From: an uncultured Acidocella sp.
Lineage (GTDB): Bacteria > Pseudomonadota > Alphaproteobacteria > Acetobacterales > Acetobacteraceae
Length of the DNA stretch: 64,000 bases
Assembly (NCBI RefSeq): GCF_946222605.1
Contig: NZ_CAMIIE010000013.1
Coordinates: forward strand, 6,743 to 70,742
Direction of reading: 5' to 3'
The notes under the pieces are model-generated. The model did not search any database. It had not been told where the DNA came from and was given only the letters and a program-made list of their open reading frames with translations. Every line of letters starts with the position of its first letter. The first letter of the stretch is position 1. The position numbers were made by a program, and so were the translations under genes. Below are positions 40,128 through 48,357 of the stretch, in pieces.

Positions 40128-41516
40128 CTAATTTTCCTGCTTCGCCAACACCCGCGACAGGCTGCACCCCGCCGCCACATAGGCCACAAACGCCGCCAGC
40201 GCCAGGCAAGTCTGCGTCGGCATCGGATGCGCCAGGCCCAAAGTCAGCGCCACCAGCATGCCGCCGATCGTCTGCCCGAACAGCCGCGCCACCGAGATCA
40301 TCCCCGACGCCCCGCTGATCCGCTGCTTCGGTGCGGTCATCAGCATCGCCTTGTTGTTCGGCGGCTGCAGCATCGAGAACCCGGTGCCGGCCAGATAAAT
40401 CCGCCACATGATGTTGAGGTCGCTCGGGTCATGCGGCAGCAGCCGCAGCAGCAGAAACCCGGTGCCGCAGATCACCATCCCCAGCGTCGAGAGCATCGCG
40501 GCCGGATAGCGATCCGTCAGCCGCCCGATGATCGGCGCCGAGAGCACAATCGCCACCGGCCAGGAGGTGATCACCAGCCCCGTCTCCGCCGGGCCGCGAT
40601 GCAGCACATCGGTCAGGTTGAAGGGCATCGAGATCATGAAGAAATTCGAGGCCACGAACGAGAGAAACCCGGTGACGAAGGCAATCGAAAAACCGCTGCG
40701 CGCCAGCAGATCCACCGGCAGCAGCGGGTTGGCGCGGGTCAGCTGCAGCCGCACCAGCAGCGCCATCGCCACCGCCCCGACCAGGATCAGCCCCAGCCCC
40801 TGCGCCATGCCCCCGCCCTGGGCGAAATTATCCCCGCCCATGACGATGCCCGAAAGCCCGAGCGCCAGCAGCATCACGCTCAGCAAATCCAGCCGCACCG
40901 GGCTTTGCGGGGTGCGCGGCAGCGAGGTGACGGCGAAATAGAACGCCACCGCCCCCAGCGGCAGATTGATCAGGAACAGCCATTTCCAGCTCGCGAAGGA
41001 CAGCACGAGGGCGGCCAGAGACGGCCCCAGCGCCACCCCGAGCGCGATGGTCAGGCCATTCAAGGCAATGCCCCGCCCGAGCAGATTGGCGGGGTAAATA
41101 TAGCGGATCAATGCGGCGTTCACGCCAAGAATGCAGGCCGCCCCCACGCCCTGCACGGCGCGCGCCAGCGCCAACTCCGGCAGGGTCTGCGACATCGCGC
41201 ATAACAATGAAGCGGCCGAAAACACCAACAGGCCGAGCACGCACATGCGCGCATGGCCAAAGCGCTCCCCCAGCGTCGCCACCGGCAGCAGCGCGATCAA
41301 ATTCGCCAGCTGGTAGGCATTCACAATCCAGATCGCCGCGGAGTTGCTGGTGTGCACGTCATGCGCGATGGAGGGCATGGCGATATTCACCACCGTATAA
41401 TCCACCGCGGAGAGCAAAACCGCCATGGCAACGGCGATCATCGCCCGCACCCGCGCCGGCTTGGGAAGGCCCTCGGACAAGGACGGCGTGGCAGGCTGAG
41501 CCAGTGTTGCGGACAT
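40128..41516 (-). CDS. MFS transporter, DHA2-type drug exporter
   Basis: Proton-coupled exporter of 462 residues with about 14 hydrophobic segments, as in the EmrB/QacA group. The motif GERFGHARMCVLG lies between helices 2 and 3. The motif C-like stretch VNAALIRYIYPANLLGRGIA follows, as does the conserved LINLPLGAVAF of DHA2 members. The substrate is unknown. It ends toward the AceE-like gene with the composite terminator in between. Confidence 0.88.
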   Translation of the reverse strand: MSATLAQPATPSLSEGLPKPARVRAMIAVAMAVLLSAVDYTVVNIAMPSIAHDVHTSNSAAIWIVNAYQLANLIALLPVATLGERFGHARMCVLGLLVFSAASLLCAMSQTLPELALARAVQGVGAACILGVNAALIRYIYPANLLGRGIALNGLTIALGVALGPSLAALVLSFASWKWLFLINLPLGAVAFYFAVTSLPRTPQSPVRLDLLSVMLLALGLSGIVMGGDNFAQGGGMAQGLGLILVGAVAMALLVRLQLTRANPLLPVDLLARSGFSIAFVTGFLSFVASNFFMISMPFNLTDVLHRGPAETGLVITSWPVAIVLSAPIIGRLTDRYPAAMLSTLGMVICGTGFLLLRLLPHDPSDLNIMWRIYLAGTGFSMLQPPNNKAMLMTAPKQRISGASGMISVARLFGQTIGGMLVALTLGLAHPMPTQTCLALAAFVAYVAAGCSLSRVLAKQEN

Positions 41517-41596
41517 ATTTCCCGCTTACTGGTCAAACCGCCGGAAAAACAGGGTTTTTCTTTGGGAGGCTGCCATGCGGGCGCTCGCCCCAGCGC

Positions 41597-41893
41597 TTAA
41601 TCCCCAGGTATCTCCGCGTGCCAGATTTCGATGAACCCCGCCTGGTAGCAGCCGGCCGAAAACGCGTTATGCAGATTTTCCAGCTCCGGCTCGATATCTT
41701 CCTCCAGGCTGGCATCCACCATCGCCCAATAGAAGCGCGCCAGCACCCGTGCCTGTTCGGCACGCTTCACCCGCCCGGCGGTCAAAATCGCCCCTGCCGC
41801 CGCATCGCCCAGCGTGCGGGCATAATCCAGCGCCAATTGCCGGTCGGCCTCAAAGCGAAACGGGATCAACGCGCGAGCCGGTGGCGCTGGCAA
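41597..41893 (-). CDS. Hypothetical protein in the hslVU-dsbB-coq7 cluster
   Basis: A 98-residue protein I do not recognise. It has no signal peptide or membrane helix. The sequence is mainly helical and acidic, with LALDYARTLGDAAAGAI, then VLARFYWAMVDASLEED and a final IEIWHAEIPGD. It starts 17 bases after the coq7 stop on the same strand, so it is probably cotranscribed. A role near ubiquinone or redox folding can only be guessed from position. Confidence 0.65.
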   Translation of the reverse strand: MPAPPARALIPFRFEADRQLALDYARTLGDAAAGAILTAGRVKRAEQARVLARFYWAMVDASLEEDIEPELENLHNAFSAGCYQAGFIEIWHAEIPGD

Positions 41894-41910
41894 GCTGCGC
41901 CCAAAAACCT

Positions 41911-42420
41911 CTATACCGCCTCGCTGATCTTGATCGCCGCCTTGCAGCCGGCCTTGATCAGCCCGGTCAGCAGCTTATAGGCCGGCGCCTGCTCGGCACC
42001 GTTCTCGAGCCCGATATCGCGATGCTCCAGCTCTTCCAGCCGGAAGCGCTCGATCGTCTCGGCCAGCTCCTGCTCGCCCGCGGGCAGCGCGTCGCGCTGG
42101 GCGGCGTAATGCTCGTCGATGGTCTCCTCCACCGCCACGGTGCAGGCCATCGCCGCTTTCTCGCCCAGCGCCGCGGTCAGCGCGCCGAGCGCGAAGCCGG
42201 CGACATGCCAGATCGGCAGCATCGCCGTCGGGCGGGAGCGGCGGGCGGCGATCAGCCCCTCGAAGGTCTGCTTATGCACCGTCTCCTGCTCCAGCATATG
42301 GCGCAGCAGATCGCCCTTCGGCCCGCGCCCCAGCACCGCCAGCTGCCCGGCATAGATGCGCTCGGCGCCATATTCGCCGGCATGGTCCACACGTACAAAC
42401 CGCTTGATCGTCTCGTCCAT
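41911..42420 (-). CDS. coq7: COQ7-type demethoxyubiquinone hydroxylase
   Basis: Di-iron monooxygenase for the C6 hydroxylation in ubiquinone synthesis. It has 169 residues. The diiron ligands are visible in two repeats of the four-helix bundle: RVDHAGEYGAERIY with HMLEQETVHKQTF, and AVEETIDEHYAAQ with FRLEELEHRDIG. The ATG at 42420 overlaps the dsbB stop as TGATG. The gene is short, like other alphaproteobacterial COQ7 forms. It ends in TAG. Confidence 0.94.
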   Translation of the reverse strand: MDETIKRFVRVDHAGEYGAERIYAGQLAVLGRGPKGDLLRHMLEQETVHKQTFEGLIAARRSRPTAMLPIWHVAGFALGALTAALGEKAAMACTVAVEETIDEHYAAQRDALPAGEQELAETIERFRLEELEHRDIGLENGAEQAPAYKLLTGLIKAGCKAAIKISEAV

Positions 42421-42890
42421 CACCGCCTCCGTTTCGGCCGCCGCACCGCCATGCTGAAAAACAGCAGGGTCAGGATGATGGCGGCACAGAAATCCATCTG
42501 CGCCATCGAGATCGGGAGCCCGGCCAGCAAATGCACCGGCCGGTCGCACGGCACCGCCGGGGTCATCGGCAGCGCGGCACCCGGGGTGAGCATGCCATTG
42601 CATTCCGGCAAGGGAGAGGGCCACCAGCCGAACTCGACACCGACATGCAGCCCGGCGATGCAGACATCCGCCAGCATCGCCAGCCCGGCCAGCCCCAGCA
42701 GCACCCGGCCAGACCGCCCGCCGAACAGCGCCGCCAGCAGCCCCAGCAGGACGACGATGCGATAGGGCCAGCGCTCCATCAGGCACAGCTCGCACGGCAC
42801 CAGATGCAGCCCATATTGGGCGAAATACGCGACACCCAGCGCCAAGGCCGCCAGGAGGGCCGCACTCAATCCAGCCAGTCGGACATTCAT
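42420..42890 (-). CDS. dsbB: Disulfide bond formation protein B
   Basis: Inner-membrane protein that reoxidises periplasmic DsbA and passes electrons to ubiquinone. With the start at 42890 it has 156 residues and four membrane helices. The first redox pair is CELC at residues 33-36; the second is Cys97 (PECNG) and Cys115 (PCDRP). A frame extension to 42935 lacks a signal and is less likely. The stop overlaps coq7, which makes the quinone that DsbB uses, so the pairing is functionally sensible. Confidence 0.9.
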   Translation of the reverse strand: MNVRLAGLSAALLAALALGVAYFAQYGLHLVPCELCLMERWPYRIVVLLGLLAALFGGRSGRVLLGLAGLAMLADVCIAGLHVGVEFGWWPSPLPECNGMLTPGAALPMTPAVPCDRPVHLLAGLPISMAQMDFCAAIILTLLFFSMAVRRPKRRR

Positions 42891-42952
42891 GCCCGCCTTT
42901 TGCTCCCTTTTGCGCAGGCCGCCAAGCTCCGCCACGCCGCGGCTGTTGCCGC

Positions 42953-44269
42953 CTACAGAATGAAGCGCGACAGATCGCCCTTGCTGGCCAGCGGCGCCAC
43001 CTTCTCATTCACATAGGCGGCATCGATGGTGATCGCCTCGCCGGAGCGGTCCGTCGCGGAGAAGGAAATCTCCTCCAGCATCCGCTCGATCACCGTCGCC
43101 AGCCGCCGCGCGCCGATATTCTCGACCCGCTCATTGATGTCGAAGGCGAGCGAGGCGATCTCGTCCACCGCGTCATCCGCGAAGGTGAGATCCACCTTCT
43201 CGGTGCCGAGCAGCGCCACATACTGCTTGAGCAGCGAATGCTCGGTATCGGTGAGGATGCGCTTGAAATCATCGCGCGAGAGCGAGCTCAGCTCGACGCG
43301 GATCGGCAGCCGCCCCTGCAATTCCGGCAAGAGATCGGACGGCTTGGCGACATGGAAGGCGCCCGAAGCGATGAACAGGATATAATCCGTCTTCACCGGC
43401 CCGTATTTAGTCGAGACCGTGGTGCCCTCGATCAGCGGCAGCAGATCGCGCTGCACGCCTTCGCGCGAGACATCCCCGCCCTTGAAGCCGCTATCGGAGC
43501 GCGCGCAGATCTTGTCGATCTCATCGAGAAACACGATGCCGTTCTGCTCGGCATGGGCCAGCGCATCCTTGGTCAGCTGCTCGGTATCCAAGAGCTTGTC
43601 GGCCTCCTCGCGCTGCAAGGCACGGCGCGCATCCGGCACCAGCATTTTCTTCTTCTGCGCTTGGCGGCCGAACATGCCCTTCATCATGTCGCCAAGATTG
43701 ATCGCCCCGCCCGGCGGCATGCCCGGCATATCCATCATGCCGATCGGCGTGCCCGGCGCTTCGGCGATCGACACCTCGATCTCCTTATCCTCCAGCTCGC
43801 CGGCGCGCAGCATGCGGCGGAATTTCACCCGCGTATCGGCGGATGCCCCCTCGCCGACCAGGGCCGTGATCAAACGCTCTTCCGCGTTGAGTTCCGCCTT
43901 GGCTTCCACGCCCTTGCGGTTCTGCTCACGCAGCATGGTGATGGAGGCTTCCACCAGATCGCGCACGATGCTCTCCACATCCCGGCCGACATAACCGACC
44001 TCGGTGAATTTGGTGGCTTCCACTTTCAGAAACGGCGCCTGGGCCAGCTTGGCGAGGCGCCTGGCGATCTCGGTCTTGCCGCAGCCGGTCGGGCCGATCA
44101 TCAGGATGTTTTTCGGCACCACCTCGTCGCGCATCTCCTCCGGGAGCTGCTGGCGGCGCCAGCGATTGCGCAAGGCGATGGCCACGGCGCGCTTGGCGTC
44201 GTTCTGGCCGATGATGAAGCGGTCGAGCTCGGAGACGATCTCGCGGGGGGAATAAACAGGAATGTCCAT
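42953..44269 (-). CDS. hslU: HslU, ATPase of the HslVU protease
   Basis: AAA+ unfoldase that feeds proteins to HslV. The 438 residues begin with the PREIVSELDRFIIGQ segment. Walker A is MIGPTGCGKTE, Walker B is IVFLDEIDKIC, and sensor 2 is in ENIGARRLATVIER. The I-domain insertion is present. The C-terminal tail LSRFIL docks into HslV. The start lies immediately after the hslV stop, so the two are coupled. Confidence 0.97.
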   Translation of the reverse strand: MDIPVYSPREIVSELDRFIIGQNDAKRAVAIALRNRWRRQQLPEEMRDEVVPKNILMIGPTGCGKTEIARRLAKLAQAPFLKVEATKFTEVGYVGRDVESIVRDLVEASITMLREQNRKGVEAKAELNAEERLITALVGEGASADTRVKFRRMLRAGELEDKEIEVSIAEAPGTPIGMMDMPGMPPGGAINLGDMMKGMFGRQAQKKKMLVPDARRALQREEADKLLDTEQLTKDALAHAEQNGIVFLDEIDKICARSDSGFKGGDVSREGVQRDLLPLIEGTTVSTKYGPVKTDYILFIASGAFHVAKPSDLLPELQGRLPIRVELSSLSRDDFKRILTDTEHSLLKQYVALLGTEKVDLTFADDAVDEIASLAFDINERVENIGARRLATVIERMLEEISFSATDRSGEAITIDAAYVNEKVAPLASKGDLSRFIL

Positions 44270-44821
44270 TTAAATTGTTTCAACAACCAGGTTTTCGTTG
44301 GTGTAGATGCAAATATCGGCGGCGATCTTCATCGCCCGGCGGGCGATCTCCTCAGCGGAGAGATCATCCACCGTCATCAGCGCACGGGCGGCGGCGAGCG
44401 CGTAATTGCCGCCGGAGCCGATGGCGATGATGCCATCGGCGGGCTCCAGCACGTCGCCATTGCCGGTGAGGGTAAAGCCCCTCTCCTTGTCGGCGACGAT
44501 CAGCATCGCCTCCAACCGGCGCAGATAGCGGTCCGTCCGCCAATCCTTCGCCAGCTCCACGCAGGCGCGTTCCAACTGGTTGGGAAACCGTTCCAACTTC
44601 GCTTCGAGCCGTTCCAGAAGGGTGAAGGCGTCAGCCGTGGCCCCGGCGAAACCGGCGATCACACTGCCATTGCCAATACGCCGCACCTTGCGCGCGTTTC
44701 CCTTTACAACGGTGTTGCCGAGCGATACCTGCCCGTCCCCGGCCACGACAACCTGGCCATTGCGGCGAACGGACAAAATGGTGGTGCCATGCCAGCCCAC
44801 CGGATCGTAATGCTCTGTCAT
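44270..44821 (-). CDS. hslV: HslV, peptidase of the HslVU protease
   Basis: Threonine protease subunit of the HslVU complex. The 183-residue precursor from the ATG at 44821 has a short propeptide before TTILSVRRNGQVVVAGDGQV; the first threonine of TTIL would be the nucleophile after cleavage following HG. The following SLGNTVVKGNARKVRR and later GSGGNYALAAARAL are family motifs. It is first in the hslV-hslU-dsbB-coq7 run and divergent from the HTH-shikimate-kinase gene. Confidence 0.96.
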   Translation of the reverse strand: MTEHYDPVGWHGTTILSVRRNGQVVVAGDGQVSLGNTVVKGNARKVRRIGNGSVIAGFAGATADAFTLLERLEAKLERFPNQLERACVELAKDWRTDRYLRRLEAMLIVADKERGFTLTGNGDVLEPADGIIAIGSGGNYALAAARALMTVDDLSAEEIARRAMKIAADICIYTNENLVVETI

Positions 44822-44860
44822 GGCACAAGAGATGGCACCCGCCTTGTTCTCCGGCAAGGG

Positions 44861-44884
44861 GCGCGTTTTTTGCGCAAAACGCGC
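44861..44884. promoter_or_regulatory. Palindrome between hslV and the HTH-shikimate-kinase gene
   Basis: GCGCGTTTT and AAAACGCGC form a 9-bp perfect stem around TTGCGC. It lies 40-63 bases upstream of the hslV start, in the 196-base divergent region. An AT-rich stretch with GTGCACTATATTAC follows near 44932. Either could be an operator for the HTH protein; this is position-based only. Confidence 0.35.
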
Positions 44885-45017
44885 AGCTGACGGCGCAAAA
44901 TCCGCCTCTCGACAAAGACTTTGTGCACTATATTACAAAATATTCGCCGCATCCCCTTTGTCCTTCGGCAAAAAAGTGCTAACGCGCGGCGATGGCTTCC
45001 GAATTGAACCAGACCCC

Positions 45018-45908
45018 ATGACTCCGATCGACGAATCCGAAATTCTCCCTGGCCTGGGCAAGCGCGTGAAATTGCTGCGCGCCCGCAGGGGCATGACCCG
45101 CCGGGTGCTGGCCGGCGAGGCGGATGTGTCCGAGCGGCATCTGGCCAATCTGGAATCCGGCACCGGCAATGTCTCGATTCTGGTGCTGGCGCAAGTCGCG
45201 CAGGCGCTGGATTGCTCCCTGGCCGAGCTCTTGGGCGACGAGACCACCTCCTCGCCGGAATGGCTCTCCATCCGCCGGCTGCTGCACGGGCGTGAGCCGA
45301 GCGAAATCGCCCGCGCCTTGCAGGGTTTGAGCGACATGTTCGGCAATAGCCGCCCACATGGCGCCGCCACGCGGCATCACCGCATCGCGCTGGTGGGGCT
45401 GCGCGGCGCGGGCAAATCCACGCTGGGGCAGATGGTGGCGGCCAAGCTCGGCTATCCCTTCGTCGAGCTGCGGCTGGAAATCACCCGGCTGGCCGGCTGC
45501 GCCCCGGCGGAAATCCAGGCCCTCTACGGCTCCAACGCCTATCGCCGCTATGAGCGCCAGGCGCTGGAGGATACGCTGCAGACCTACCCGTCCTGCGTCA
45601 TCGCCACCGCCGGCGGGCTGGTGAGCGACAATGCCACCTTCGATCTGCTGCTGAATAACTGCCTCACCGTGTGGCTGCAGGCGACCCCGGAGGATCATTT
45701 CACCCGCGTCCTGGCCCAGGGCGATCTGCGCCAGCTGCCCGGCAACCGCAACGGCGTCGAGGATATCCGGCTGACGCTGGAGAGCCGGGTGGGCTTCTAC
45801 GCCAAGTCCGACCTCGCCTTTAACACCTCGGGCAAGACGCTGGATGAAGCCTTCGAGGGTCTGATGGGGATGCTGCGCCAGCATGCCTGGGCGGCCGAGG
45901 CCGTCTAG
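45018..45908 (+). CDS. HTH transcriptional regulator with shikimate-kinase-like domain (BoxR/BzdR-like)
   Basis: A 296-residue fusion. Residues about 12-72 are an XRE-type helix-turn-helix (MTRRVLAGEADVSERHLANL), joined by a linker to a shikimate-kinase-like domain from about 120. Walker A is GLRGAGKST at 127-135 and the ATAGGLV loop is near 197. This architecture is known from BzdR and BoxR, which bind benzoyl-CoA and control benzoate breakdown. The usual DxD of shikimate kinase reads Glu150-Leu-Arg152, which argues against kinase activity. No benzoate genes are seen nearby. TAG stop is the edge of a palindrome. Confidence 0.88.
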   Translation: MTPIDESEILPGLGKRVKLLRARRGMTRRVLAGEADVSERHLANLESGTGNVSILVLAQVAQALDCSLAELLGDETTSSPEWLSIRRLLHGREPSEIARALQGLSDMFGNSRPHGAATRHHRIALVGLRGAGKSTLGQMVAAKLGYPFVELRLEITRLAGCAPAEIQALYGSNAYRRYERQALEDTLQTYPSCVIATAGGLVSDNATFDLLLNNCLTVWLQATPEDHFTRVLAQGDLRQLPGNRNGVEDIRLTLESRVGFYAKSDLAFNTSGKTLDEAFEGLMGMLRQHAWAAEAV

Positions 45909-45970
45909 AGCCGGATGACATAAGATGGAATCGCTGCGCGATTGCATCTTATGTCTGAATCGCACTCTAG
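45906..45970. repeat. TAGAG palindrome with ATAAGATG core
   Basis: A long hairpin whose core pairs GACATAAGATGGAATCGC with GCGATTGCATCTTATGTC around TGC. It begins with the TAG stop codon of the upstream gene and ends CTCTAG. An inverted copy with the same core is at 53781-53847. Confidence 0.85.
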
Positions 45971-45998
45971 ACCGCGTATCGCGCCCGCTGCTTTGAAT

Positions 45999-46874
45999 AT
46001 GCGCAGCCCGCCCAACCCGTTTTACGACCCGAACTGGCCGGCGCTGGCGCAGGCCGCGCAGCAGGCACTGGCGGCGGCGCGCGCCGCCGAGGCGCAGGCG
46101 CCGCTCGGCAGCCCGGCCCATCACCTCGCCCTCGCCGCGCTGGAAGAGGCACGCCAGGCCACCGAACGCGCCCAGCGGGCCGCCTTCCCCCGCATCGCCG
46201 ACTATGCCGCCTGGCGTTTTTCGGACCTTCCCGAAGCCAAGGACGGGTTTTCCGTGCTGCCCGACCCGGCCAGTTTCGAGAGCCTGGCGGCGGTGGACCA
46301 GGCCTGCGTCAGGCTGCTGCGCCAGCGCCAGGAAGGGGCGGATGTCAGCGCCATTCTGTTGCGCGACGGCCAGCCCGCCAGCCTCGCGGCCTTCGCCGAC
46401 CCGGCCGCCTTGCTCTCCAGCTGGCGGCAATTCGGCAGCAACGGGCCGGAGGCCCTGGTGAGCGCCTGCGAGCTGGGCGAGGCCATCCATCTCTGCATCG
46501 CGCATCGCTGGGGCGGCATCGGCCCCAATTCCAATGCCCGCTATCTGCACGCCGCCAGCCAGCTGGCGCAGGAGACCATCCTGCTGCGTTTGCCGGCGGC
46601 GGCGATCCTGTTCCAGGATGAGGGCTTCCGCCTCGCCGCCAACCGCGAGACGCTGCGCGCCGCCAACCAAATCGCGGCGCGGCTGGTATTCTACCGCCAT
46701 CTTCTGCCCGGCGCCGGGCAGCGCGAGGAATTCGCCCGGGTGACTTTGGTCTGGAACGGGGCGCGCTGCATCGAGCCGGATTGGGAGGCGGAGATCTATG
46801 GCAGCCTGCCCTTGCCGTTGCGCGCCGCCCTGTTCGCCACCCCCGCCCCGGCGCCGCGCCTGCCGGGCGGCTGA
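45999..46874 (+). CDS. Hypothetical protein with N-terminal Ala-rich helix
   Basis: A 291-residue protein that I cannot assign. Residues about 10-60 are strongly helical and Ala-rich (NWPALAQAAQQALAAARAAE), possibly a coiled coil. A globular part follows with FSDLPEAKDGFSVLPD, then AIHLCIAHRWGGIGPNSN and LVFYRHLLPGAGQREEFARV. No signal peptide is seen. I chose the ATG at 45999 because the frame upstream runs into the palindrome at 45906-45970. The codon use is ordinary for this genome. Confidence 0.6.
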   Translation: MRSPPNPFYDPNWPALAQAAQQALAAARAAEAQAPLGSPAHHLALAALEEARQATERAQRAAFPRIADYAAWRFSDLPEAKDGFSVLPDPASFESLAAVDQACVRLLRQRQEGADVSAILLRDGQPASLAAFADPAALLSSWRQFGSNGPEALVSACELGEAIHLCIAHRWGGIGPNSNARYLHAASQLAQETILLRLPAAAILFQDEGFRLAANRETLRAANQIAARLVFYRHLLPGAGQREEFARVTLVWNGARCIEPDWEAEIYGSLPLPLRAALFATPAPAPRLPGG

Positions 46875-46976
46875 GCGGCCCCAGCAGCGCGCAGCGCCCC
46901 GGTGCCGCCGGCCAACCGGAACGCCCCGCGCGCAACCCCCCTTGACCGGCACCGCCCGCCCCGCAAATCCTGCGCC

Positions 46977-47522
46977 ATGGCTGTTCCGAAACTCTATCTC
47001 GCCGGGCCGGACGTGTTTCTGCCCCACGCCGCCGCGATGGCGCGGGCCAAGCGCGATCTCTGCGCGGCGCATGGGCTGGAGGGCATCGCCCCCTTCAATC
47101 CGGATCTCGACCTCGACCGCCCCCCGGCCGAACTCTGGCGGGCGATCTATGCCGATGATCTGCGGATGATGCGCGCGAGCGATGCGATCCTCGCCAACCT
47201 CACCCCGTTTCGCGGCGCCTCGGCGGATGCCGGCACGCTGGTCGAGCTGGGCTGGTTTCTCGGCCAGGGCAAGCCGGTCTTCGGCTATTCCAACTCGGCG
47301 CAAAATTTCGCCACCCGCGCCGCGGCGCAGATCGAGGCGGTGGGCGACGCCCTGCCTGGGCTGCTCGTCGAGGATTTCGGCTGCGCCGATAATCTGATGA
47401 TCGAAGGCAGCCTGAGCCTGCCGCTCACTTTGCCCGCGGATGGCCTTGGCCGCCCCTTCGATTCGCTGGAAATTTTCGAAACCTGCCTGGCCCGCGTCGC
47501 CGACTGGTTCCGGCGCGCCTAG
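46977..47522 (+). CDS. Nucleoside 2-deoxyribosyltransferase family protein
   Basis: A 181-residue enzyme that exchanges or hydrolyses the base of deoxynucleosides. It starts MAVPKLYLAGPDVFLPHA, the usual nucleotide-site strand and loop. The catalytic glutamate is in DAGTLVELGWFLGQGKPVFG. The region ILANLTPFRGASAD before it matches the family. I chose the ATG at 46977 over the frame extension to 46902. Its TAG stop is the first three bases of a palindrome that also ends the opposing response regulator gene. Confidence 0.87.
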   Translation: MAVPKLYLAGPDVFLPHAAAMARAKRDLCAAHGLEGIAPFNPDLDLDRPPAELWRAIYADDLRMMRASDAILANLTPFRGASADAGTLVELGWFLGQGKPVFGYSNSAQNFATRAAAQIEAVGDALPGLLVEDFGCADNLMIEGSLSLPLTLPADGLGRPFDSLEIFETCLARVADWFRRA

Positions 47523-47577
47523 AGCAATATGTGTTTAAGTTGCCGCTGCCGCGTCAAGCTCAACACATATCGCGCTA
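47520..47577. repeat. TAGAGC palindrome supplying both convergent stop codons
   Basis: TAGAGCAATATGTGTT and AACACATATCGCGCTA pair across a GC-rich middle. The first three bases are the TAG stop of the deoxyribosyltransferase gene on the plus strand. The last three are the TAG stop of the response regulator on the minus strand. The element thus fills the space between the two genes exactly. Confidence 0.85.
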
Positions 47578-48261
47578 AACGTTCAGACTATACCCGCCGC
47601 CATCGGTGACCAGCAGCTTGGCATTCTGCGGGTCCGCCTCGATCTTCTGGCGCAGCCGGTAGACATGCGTCTCCAGCGTATGGGTCGAGACGCCCTCATT
47701 ATAGCCCCAGACCACCTCCAGCAGCGTCTGCCGTGGCACGGCCTTGCCGGCGCGGTAGAGATGCTTGAGAATCGCCGCCTCCTTGTCGGTCAGGCGGATT
47801 TTGCCGCCCTTGGCGTCCAGCAGCTGGCGCGCCGCCGGGCGGAAGCTGTAGGGGCCGAGCTTGATCTCGGCATCCTCGGAATTCTCGAAACTGCGCAGAT
47901 GCGCGCGCAGCCTGGCCAGCAGCTCATTCAGCCGGAAGGGCTTGGCGAGATAGTCATTGGCGCCGGAATCCATCCCCTGCACCACATCCTCCTCCTCGAC
48001 CGAGGCGGTGAGCATGAGAATCGGCGCCTTGAGGCCGCGCGCGCGCAGGCGCTTGCAGAATTCCCGCCCGTCCCCGTCCGGCAGCCCGACATCGAGCAGC
48101 AGCGCATCATAGCGTTTGCCGTTGGCGAGCCGGGTCTCCGCTTCGGCAAGGCTTCCCGCCTCTTCGGGCGCGAATTCGCCGTTGACCTGCAATTGCTCGG
48201 CAAGCGCCGTGCGCAGCGCCACATCGTCGTCAACCAGCAGGATCGGTCGCGGGTCCGCCAT
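47575..48261 (-). CDS. OmpR-family response regulator
   Basis: A 228-residue two-component regulator. The receiver domain has the acidic pocket (LLVDDDVALR), the phosphorylated aspartate in LLLDVGLPDGDGREF, the threonine in LMLTASVEEE and the lysine in YLAKPFRLNEL. The C-terminal winged-helix DNA-binding domain ends in VYRLRQKIEAD and GGGYSLNV. No sensor kinase is adjacent, so it is an orphan here. The stop codon lies in the palindrome at 47520-47577. Confidence 0.93.
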   Translation of the reverse strand: MADPRPILLVDDDVALRTALAEQLQVNGEFAPEEAGSLAEAETRLANGKRYDALLLDVGLPDGDGREFCKRLRARGLKAPILMLTASVEEEDVVQGMDSGANDYLAKPFRLNELLARLRAHLRSFENSEDAEIKLGPYSFRPAARQLLDAKGGKIRLTDKEAAILKHLYRAGKAVPRQTLLEVVWGYNEGVSTHTLETHVYRLRQKIEADPQNAKLLVTDGGGYSLNV

Positions 48262-48357
48262 GTTCGACTCCCTTGATATCTGAGCAAATTCTACCCCGCT
48301 TTCACCGGCCTGTCAGCCTCTCTGGCCAGATCCGCGGCGGCTCACTATTTTACATAA

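Noticed and set aside
41544..41560. A 7-bp GAAAAAC/GTTTTTC hairpin after the unknown gene near 41597
   Set aside because: It has no GC stem and could arise by chance, so it is too weak to call a terminator.
45018..45908. A plain aroK shikimate kinase
   Set aside because: The N-terminal HTH and the altered DxD motif fit the BoxR/BzdR regulator type better.
44979..47303. A 774-residue minus-strand frame opposite three genes
   Set aside because: It runs through a palindromic repeat and three plus-strand genes with recognisable products, and has shadow-type composition.
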